DNA from: Mikrocytos mackini
Taxonomy: Eukaryota; Endomyxa; Ascetosporea; Mikrocytida; Mikrocytiidae
DNA: 31,151 nucleotides
Assembly (NCBI GenBank): GCA_030180075.1
Contig: JASNJN010000262.1
Coordinates: forward strand, 1-31,151
Direction of reading: 5' to 3'
Below, in pieces: positions 25,000 to 31,151 of the stretch (position 1 is its first letter; every line of letters starts with the position of its first letter). Both the position numbers and the translations under genes were made by a program. The notes under the pieces were generated by a model that made no database searches, was not told the DNA's origin, and was given only the letters and a program-made list of their open reading frames with translations.

Positions 25000-25800
25000 A
25001 TGAAACCAAAACAACTATATACTAACAAAGCAAGACTTACTGATATCGTCGACACATACTTTCCAGAGTTTCAAGCCACAACAAAGAATACTTTATACTG
25101 CAATGTCTGTAGGAAAGGCGTATCCTATGAGAAGACCCAAATGGTTACCAAACACAGACAAACAGCTTGCCATAAAGACGATTTACGTTCCTTTTACATA
25201 TAAAGTATGATAGAATTCACACCCATAGATTTTAAAGAACGTATTGTTGATTGTTGGTCGAGTGCAAACATTCCTTTAAATACACTTTCAAACGAAAAAT
25301 TAAAATCCTTATTTAAAATGTTAAATGCACCACTACCAAGTGTTACTTCTTGTCGAAACACCGTCTCATCCATGGCACTAAAAAGAATAGAAATAATAAA
25401 GAGCAAAGTTAAATATAAGAATGTTTTTATGGTGATTGATGAAGCAATTGTTCAAAAAAAGAAATTTATAAACGTTCTTTTGGGGGAAACAACAACTCCA
25501 GAGACGACATACTTGGTTAAGGTCAAACATACAGGAAAATCACCTGACAACCAGTCAATTGCCATTACTATAGATGACGTATTAAAAGATTTCAAAATAG
25601 AAAGAGCAAATTTTGTTCTCTTATTGAGTGATGCGGCTACTTACATGGTTAAGGCAGGGAAAAGGATCAAAGACTTTTATCCCAATCTTTTCCATGTTAC
25701 CTGTTTACTGCATCTAATTCATAACTGCTGTCTGAACATTAAATCGCACTATGAAAATGCAAATAGAGTCATTTCAACAGTCAAAAACAGTATACAGTAA
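25000..25800 (+). pseudogene. Truncated hAT-type transposase with one in-frame stop
   Basis: From the ATG at 25000, 67 codons encode a BED-like zinc finger (LYCNVC... then KHRQTACH, C-x2-C...H-x5-H), ending at TAA 25201-25203. The same frame continues at once and encodes 197 more residues from ATG 25207 to 25800. That part has MVIDEAIVQKKKFINVLLG and FVLLLSDAATYMVKAGKRI...FHVTCLLHLIHNCC, the conserved catalytic-core pattern of hAT-like transposases (CGGBP1/BED-hAT type). The C-terminal dimerisation region is missing, so about half of a normal transposase is left. It is inactive as read, barring stop readthrough. A TAGGGAAAATTTT sequence at 24902 could be its left end; no matching right end was found. 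Its family could have mobilised the hAT MITEs here, but the ends do not obviously match. Confidence 0.7.
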
Positions 25801-26155
25801 ACATTGAAGGATTGGTCGATTTTGTCCAAATGTACGAATAATCGACTAAAGTTATAGTGACTAAAGCGGTTGAAATACAACAAAATCCAATTTCTAACAT
25901 ATAAACCATTTCAGGTTTATTTCTATAATCACATGCGAAATAATATTTCGTAAAACTTCATTTATATTCCATTAAAAAATTTCTTGGGTTATTGTGTGTT
26001 TTCCTGGTAAAATCTAGTACTATTGGTTAATATAGCTATTACTATCTCTTATATTACAACCGTATTGAATAAGTATAATATTCTCTATATTTGATTAATT
26101 TTGATTGATTGTGCTATATAATTACTTAATGGTAATAAATTATTTAAAACGACTG
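25801..26155. other. AT-rich gene-free stretch
   Basis: Follows the truncated transposase. No ORF, RNA gene or clear repeat recognised; it may include the eroded 3' part of the transposase gene. Confidence 0.45.
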
Positions 26156-26413
26156 CATATGAAGCACTTAGAATCAAAAGAGCGCAAAGTGACATTTTCA
26201 AAATGGAAAATATTAGGCCTCATTAATGAAATATATTGACCCTAATACTTTTGTTTGAAGTTGGAGGCAATTGATTTTTGTTAGTCATAAATATAATTAA
26301 TAAAATAAATTACCTATCTAATATTTAAAGACGGAGTATTTTGCACTTATCAATCTATATTTTCACTTTTTAGAAATCACTCTGTGCTCTTTTGATTCTA
26401 AGTGCCTCATATG
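26156..26413. mobile_element. Tc1/mariner-type MITE with long terminal inverted repeats
   Basis: The left arm (26156-26191) and right arm (26378-26413) are inverted copies over about 36 bp with three differences; the core is GCACTTAGAATCAAAAGAGC. Each arm begins with CATATGA, so the element can be read as TGARGCACTTAG... flanked by TA (26158-26159 and 26410-26411), the duplication expected of Tc1/mariner elements. The interior is AT-rich and non-coding. Confidence 0.75.
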
Positions 26414-27252
26414 TTATATGATGTAAAATAGTTCGTTAATCTAGAGTTTTCAATCAATCGATATAGAGTATGTAAATTCTGGAATCACAAGTAAAAATAA
26501 CACAACTTAAAATTTTTCTTTTTGAAAGCTTTAAAATATTTGTGAGAATTTTGTTAATGTTTACAATCTCTCGCACAAACCCGCATAACGGGTGGGGGGT
26601 TTACATTTTAAATCGTTTTGTTTTCAGTTAAAACATTCAGATTTTCTATTTTACTGATAAGAAATTTAAAAAATTCAATATACAACTAGTGTTGTCTTAA
26701 ACAGGCAAACTAATTATATATTAAATCTGCAAACAAAATTAAAATGTTTTTGAAATTTAACTTATATTTAAAATTTTAAGTGCTAAAATTTGATAATACA
26801 TAAAATTTTAAATTATGAAAATCTTTATTTTACAAGATTAAACATAATTACAATCAATATTTTTATTATCAACAAATTTTTAAGAAAAAAATCGTGCTGT
26901 TAGTAGGTTCTTTAAAAAAACAATTTTTTATAAAGGGATTTTGAAAATATAAAATTTTGAATATATGTAACTTTTAAAAATACAATAAATTTCCATTTAC
27001 ACTTTCTTATAATATGGAGAAATTTTTGTGTATTTTTTTAAAAAGTTATTTTTATGTACATGTTAAAATTTTAAATTTTAATTTTATAGAGTATAAAGCA
27101 TTTAAAACCAATCTAAACATTATAATCGTTGAATACACTATTAATACACATTTACAAAAAAATGACGTAGTTCGGTTTAGATTTACAACTTTTTTTTAAA
27201 TATTTACTTTTATTTTTTAGTTTTTATTTGTTTAAACGCCAATAGAATGCTT
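26414..27252. other. Very AT-rich gene-free stretch
   Basis: About 0.8 kb, the most AT-rich part of the window, with many AAATTT-like runs that are expected by chance at this composition. A small inverted repeat ACCCGCATAACGGGT lies at about 26580-26594. The 61-codon frame at 27014-27199 is low-complexity (Phe/Ile/Asn/Lys) and not supported as a gene. Confidence 0.5.
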
Positions 27253-27480
27253 ACCAGCCCTCCTTTGTGCTTTGTATATCTGCCCCTGTGTTCCTAGTTT
27301 ACAGGGGCAGTCGGCTGGTCATACAGCGGCGTCTTCCGCTTCTCCTAGGCGGGAATAGTGAGTTGTAAAGAAAATAGGAGTTGTCCAGGCTCCTAAGTAA
27401 TAGGACAATGTTGGAAATCCCTTTACGCATCCCCAGATCAATATAACACAAGTGTTACTCCCTGGAGGTTTATATCGGGA
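27253..27480. other. Hairpin-rich GC island, possible structured RNA or retroelement 5' UTR
   Basis: Two nested perfect stems are visible: ACCAGCC (27253-27259) with GGCTGGT (27313-27319), enclosing CTGCCCCTGT (27280-27289) with ACAGGGGCAG (27301-27310; 11-nt loop). More short stems follow: CCGC/GCGG around 27335-27355, TTGTCC/GGACAA around 27383-27410, and AACACAAGTGTT around 27443. GC content is well above the surroundings. It precedes a non-LTR retrotransposon 5' half on the plus strand, so it may be that element's leader, though about 500 AT-rich bases lie between. No ORF supported. Confidence 0.4.
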
Positions 27481-28059
27481 ATTTCCATTTTTCAAAAGTT
27501 AAATTTTCAAAACTAATGTTTTTGTTTACGACCAGGGGCGAGGTCAACACAAGTAAAATTCAACAGGTTTGTTTATTATATGTTAATATCACGTTTGTAA
27601 GTTTTTATTTTCGATTTTAATGAGTTTGGAAATTTTGCATTTTGGTCAAATTTAAATTTTGGTCACAGTCAGTACATAATAAAACACATTGTTATCAATA
27701 TATAAGATGGTATTTCAATGTTTTAAAATTCATATTTACTTTTTGAAACAAATTATGTGATATTCAAGGTAATATTTTTAAATGAACTTGTCAATAACCC
27801 ATAAAAACCGACCAAACTTAGAGCGACTAAAGCTACAAAACGACCAATCCATCAATGTTTAATGTAACAGGTTTAAACCCAAATTAAATCTTATAACAAA
27901 GTAGGCCGACAAAACCCAGCGGAAGAGCATCAGCACTCCCAAAACTCAAATTTTAGATTATGCCGTAAAAAGTAACGATGTAAGTATCGCCAATGACGAA
28001 ACCAAAAATCTTACCAATTTTACAAAAACAAAATTTAAAACTTCAGAAAAAAAAACTTG
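27481..28059. other. AT-rich stretch before the retrotransposon ORF
   Basis: No gene recognised. A direct repeat ATTTTGGTCA occurs twice near 27640-27665, and GACC/GGTC can pair across AGGGGCGA near 27530. The final 100 bases are A-rich and lead into the retroelement ATG. Confidence 0.4.
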
Positions 28060-30860
28060 ATGACTCCAAAGAAAAAAGCAGTGACCAAAAAAGCTCAACA
28101 AGCACCAGTGGAACAAGGCAGCACCGTCCAAACAACCACACCTGAGCAACAGAGCCAAGAAACAACTCCCTTCTCCACACAATCAGGAAATGAAAAAGAA
28201 ACGAAAACACAAGGGGCAACCGCAACAGCAGTCACCCCAAACCCTTCTCCAACAACTACAAGCAAGAGCCAGGAGGAAGAGGCCAACAAGGACACAAAGA
28301 AACCTGATGTCCAAGAGAAAAGGCCGAGATAGGAAAACAAAAAGAAAAAGACTCAATAGCGGAGATACTAACTCCTCAAGAAGAAGAGCTGTTATTCGAA
28401 CAGACGATGAAGGAACTAGAGGCGGCTAAAACGAAAGACAAAAGGAACCTCGCCCAAATGAGCGAGGGCCAAAGGTACGACATAGCCGCCAATGCCCCGA
28501 TAATTGCGGAAGAAGTCTCTATGTTAATAACGAAGGGAGATCCGAAATCGGAAATGGAAAGACTGCAAATAGACCCGACAAAAGACGAGACTAGAGTGGT
28601 TGACAAAACGATAATAAAAGCAATAATGAAGGAAGCTACTAACTGGCTTACCATTGCGAGCCTAAAAAGATCTGATGCAAAAGTATTGGTCCGAAAGTTA
28701 GTTAACAAGCAATTCCCGGGTACAGAAGTTCCTGCCGCAGCCATTGACAGAGTGTTGGGGCTATTAGATTATCCGTCAAGGACTAAATGTCTGAAACCCA
28801 CGGACCATGAATGGCTTGCCAATCTGCTTGTACAGGAGGTACCGCACCTCCTTGTCAGGATGCTGCTAGGTCTCTTCCACTCTAAAAAGGTCAGACAATG
28901 TCATGGACCAATAAGTGGCGAAACCCTAACCAAGTTCATTGAGCATTGGTATAGGGTAGTTCGAAGGCAAAAAGACAATCCGTTGTCAATNCCGAAGGAC
29001 GAAAAAAGCCTTTATTGGTGGAAGAGAAAAGNAATAAAAACTGCAACAGAACTGAGCAAAGCGGAGGTATGGAATCTCTTACCGATATTCACAAGGAAAA
29101 CAATCTCTACCTTCAAAGAGAAAGAAGAGGACATTGCCAATTACATAAAGTTTCCGATAGTGATCCCGGCAAAAGAAGCTCGACCAACGGAAGCAACAAA
29201 AAAGGCAAAGATCGTAATGCCCAACATCATCGAAAGGCCCCCTCAGAGAACCATAGAAAGAACTCCACAGAAGACTGTAGAGATCAGACCCATGGAAGGG
29301 GACCCGGATTTCCAGAAGAAGTTGGAAGAAATCAGACTGGGATTAAATGGAGCTAAACTAAAGGAGAAGGGAACCATTGAAAAATTAAAGGAGGACATCA
29401 TAAGCAAACCAGTGGAAAAAAAGCTGCAAGAAATTAACGTATTTGACTCAAAAGACCCGAATACAAAGTTTAGAAACGACAGTAGCAAAAATGCTGGGAC
29501 AACAGAAAGCAGAGCATATTGCTCTGAAGGTCCTAGTGGAAATGGTCGACAAATTGGCGAAGCTCCTGACAAACAAGAAGAAGGAGTAAAGATATGTAGC
29601 CATATTGACCCCAATGACCTGGAGTTAGCCATAAGAAATGGCTTAAACATAAATAATTATTATGTGAATGACGACAACCTAATTGAAATGTCTGACTATA
29701 ATAATGACCAAACTTATTCCAATTTGACGAACGAGTACAAGCCTGAAGTAATGAGGACCCAAGAGGGATCCCAAAATACTTCGTGCATCCAGGTGCATCC
29801 ATCAAAAACCACACCACTGGTAGTCGGCAACAAAAACAAAAAAGATAGGGGCAGCACTGCAGCCCCACTTATGTACCCCAATAGGACAACTACAACCTCT
29901 AATAACGCAAAATCAACTGCGATAATCGAGGTAAAGGGGACAAATACAGGGCACTCTAGTCAAACCAGACCGGACAACAATGCACCTGAACCTAGTCTCT
30001 GGAATAAGACCATTGAACTCGGGAGGCTGGAGGAATCCAATGGCCACAAAGTACGACCAATGATCCGACCCAGAGTAGGGATTCCCAAACATATCGATAA
30101 GGAACTAACACATATCCTTAAAGAGAAAAGAGAAACCATAGACCTAACCCACCTTAGTGCCCTGTGTTAAGTGGCTTATTGCCATGGCGAAGACCTAAGG
30201 GAATCTAACCTAAAGGGCAGGACCAGCAAGCTGGACGGTATAAAAAAGACCATCAATAAGCTGTCGGCGCTCAGGGACCAAAAGATGTCTCAGGAAAAAG
30301 CGAAGGAAACTCGAGTCCAATACAAAGTCAAAAATAGCACGCAGGCCGCTCTAAGGATAGAATTGCTTAAGGAGAAACTACACAGGCTCCGAGTCCAAAA
30401 CAACTACAAAGGGTTCAAAAAAGCCATTGTAGTAAAGAACCTTGAAGCTGAGAGGTTCTCAAGATACCGACAAGCAAAAACAACTTCCCCTATGACACAC
30501 AATGTAAAGGCCCCTGAACGCCACATCGAATTCTGGCGTTCCCAATGGGCATCTCTTCCAACTACTGAAAGAAAGAATACTTACTACAAAGAGCAATTGA
30601 TGACTGTGGCTTCAACTACTGGGGCAAGATTACCACAAACGCCAAGATCTCAGCCGAGGATATCGGTAGGGCATTGTTACATACGAGCCCATGGAAAGCC
30701 CCTGGACCTGATATGGTTTACGCGGACATCGTCAAACGATACCGTAAATTAATCGTTCCGATTCTAGGAAGGCAATTCAATGAGATATGGTATGGTAGAC
30801 TTACTCCCCCGTGTGGTTCACTAAAGGAAGGACTCGTCTCTTCAAAAAGAAGGCTATAAA
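28060..30860 (+). pseudogene. Broken 5' half of a non-LTR retrotransposon ORF (N-terminal region to start of reverse transcriptase)
   Basis: One protein can be followed through several breaks. From ATG 28060 a Lys/Thr/Gln-rich N-terminus ends at TAG 28330-28332, but the -1 frame continues it (open from 28308, then ATG 28407 to 30170), implying a missing base near the AAAA run at 28317-28321. TAA at 30168-30170 interrupts that frame, which then continues directly. Around 30597 the frame shifts again, giving FNYWGKITTNAKISAEDIG and SPWKAPGPDMVYADI, the W-K-x-P-G-x-D segment that opens the reverse transcriptase of R2/R4/NeSL-type elements. Another shift at the C-run near 30808-30812 gives VWFTKGRTRLFKK (RT block 1). 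The ORF then runs into a 19-bp minisatellite, so the catalytic RT core and endonuclease are absent. Ambiguous bases N at 28991 and 29032 suggest several copies were merged in assembly. Confidence 0.75.
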
Positions 30861-30868
30861 TCGTCACC

Positions 30869-30957
30869 CCACATTTTCTTCCATTTCCCACACTTTCTTC
30901 CATTTCCCACACTTTCTTCCGATTCCCACACTATCTTCCAATTCCCACACTCAGACC
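30869..30957 (+). repeat. 19-bp minisatellite, about 4.7 copies
   Basis: Tandem units start at 30869, 30888, 30907 and 30926, with a partial unit at 30945. The consensus is close to CCACACTTTCTTCCATTTC, with one to three changes per unit. It starts where the reverse transcriptase sequence breaks off. Confidence 0.9.
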
Positions 30958-31081
30958 AATTTTATCATGATTTTTACCAGAAATACGGAAAATAATGCCA
31001 TCTCACGGCTATATACTCACATTAGCCCCATATTGTGCATATTTAACATTTTCGGTGAGTACTCTAGTATAGGTTTTTTCA

Positions 31082-31087
31082 AAATTT
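31082..31087 (+). promoter_or_regulatory. AAATTT start signal of the right-edge gene
   Basis: AAATTT with 4 nt before the ATG at 31092, the same spacing as at the RFC and HRD3-like genes. Confidence 0.45.
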
Positions 31088-31091
31088 AAAA

Positions 31092-31151
31092 ATGGTTTTT
31101 TGGGTTTTTTCCGAGCCTTACGAACAACAAAATACTCTGAATATTGGCCAA
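31092..31151 (+). CDS. First 20 codons of an unidentified gene (cut by window end)
   Basis: ATG followed by 20 sense codons up to the window edge, beginning MVFWVFSEPYEQQ. The codons are more balanced in base use than the AT-rich DNA before them, and the AAATTT signal is correctly placed. Too little is visible to name a product; chance occurrence is possible given the AT-rich context. Confidence 0.4.
   Translation, partial: MVFWVFSEPYEQQNTLNIGQ

Noticed and set aside
27014-27199. 61-codon ORF in AT-rich DNA
   Set aside because: Composed almost entirely of Phe, Ile, Asn, Lys and Tyr codons and lies in the most AT-rich part of the window; expected by chance.
27253-27480. HDV-like self-cleaving ribozyme, as found at R2 5' ends
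   Set aside because: The nested hairpins are real, and a CTCCTAAG segment resembles the J4/2 strand, but I could not find the paired P1, P2 and P4 strands in the required double-pseudoknot order.
28376-29868. Several minus-strand ORFs of 111-135 codons
   Set aside because: Antisense shadows of the retroelement N-terminal region; composition is Ser/Phe/Leu-rich as expected from the complement of Lys/Glu codons.
1-31151. CRISPR arrays, rRNA genes, tRNA genes
   Set aside because: No regularly spaced direct repeats other than the 19-bp minisatellite, and no tRNA T-loop or rRNA core sequence was recognised; CRISPR would not be expected in a eukaryotic nuclear contig.

Overview
The window looks like a contig from a microsporidian (a fungus-related intracellular parasite), probably one with an enlarged, transposon-rich genome. 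The basis is intron-free, shortened versions of eukaryotic nuclear proteins (SPT4, EAF6, UFD1, an RFC small subunit, a divergent H2A, DNA topoisomerase II). Gene spacing is extremely tight, down to 12-16 nt, and an AAATTT-type palindrome sits just upstream of most start codons, a pattern known from several microsporidia. Species cannot be named from the sequence.

Layout. (1) 1-3.7 kb, left transposon zone: the 3' end of a non-LTR retrotransposon with a restriction-like endonuclease (3-665); AT-rich gene-free DNA; a hAT-like inverted-repeat element (2062-2441) abutting the decayed pol end, polypurine tract and 3' LTR start of a Ty3/gypsy-like element; and a 180-bp hAT-type MITE with a perfect 8-bp target duplication inside that LTR. 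(2) 3.7-21.0 kb, compact gene island: a small Cys-rich coiled-coil protein, SPT4 and TOP2 (divergent), an HRD3/SEL1L-like protein, a small frameshifted secreted protein, a CaCA-family cation exchanger, H2A and UFD1 (divergent, 16 nt apart), EAF6 and an RFC small subunit (divergent, 49 nt apart), and a 1752-residue protein with five PHD/PZP-type zinc-finger blocks. (3) 21.0-31.1 kb, right transposon zone: a piggyBac-type MITE (TTAA duplication) with a hAT-type MITE nested in it, decayed DNA, a GC-rich island, a truncated hAT transposase with one in-frame stop, a mariner-type MITE, a hairpin-rich GC island, the broken 5' half of a second non-LTR retrotransposon ending at a 19-bp minisatellite, and the first 20 codons of another apparent gene at the right edge.

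Functionally the island is dominated by chromatin and DNA maintenance: SPT4 (elongation), TOP2 (decatenation), H2A, EAF6 (histone acetyltransferase subunit), RFC (clamp loading) and a PZP reader protein. A second theme is ER quality control (HRD3-like plus UFD1). EAF6 and PZP proteins are partners in NuA3/MOZ/HBO1-type acetyltransferase complexes, so finding both within about 1 kb is suggestive, though linkage proves nothing in a eukaryote. All calls come from reading the translations and DNA by eye; no database search was possible.
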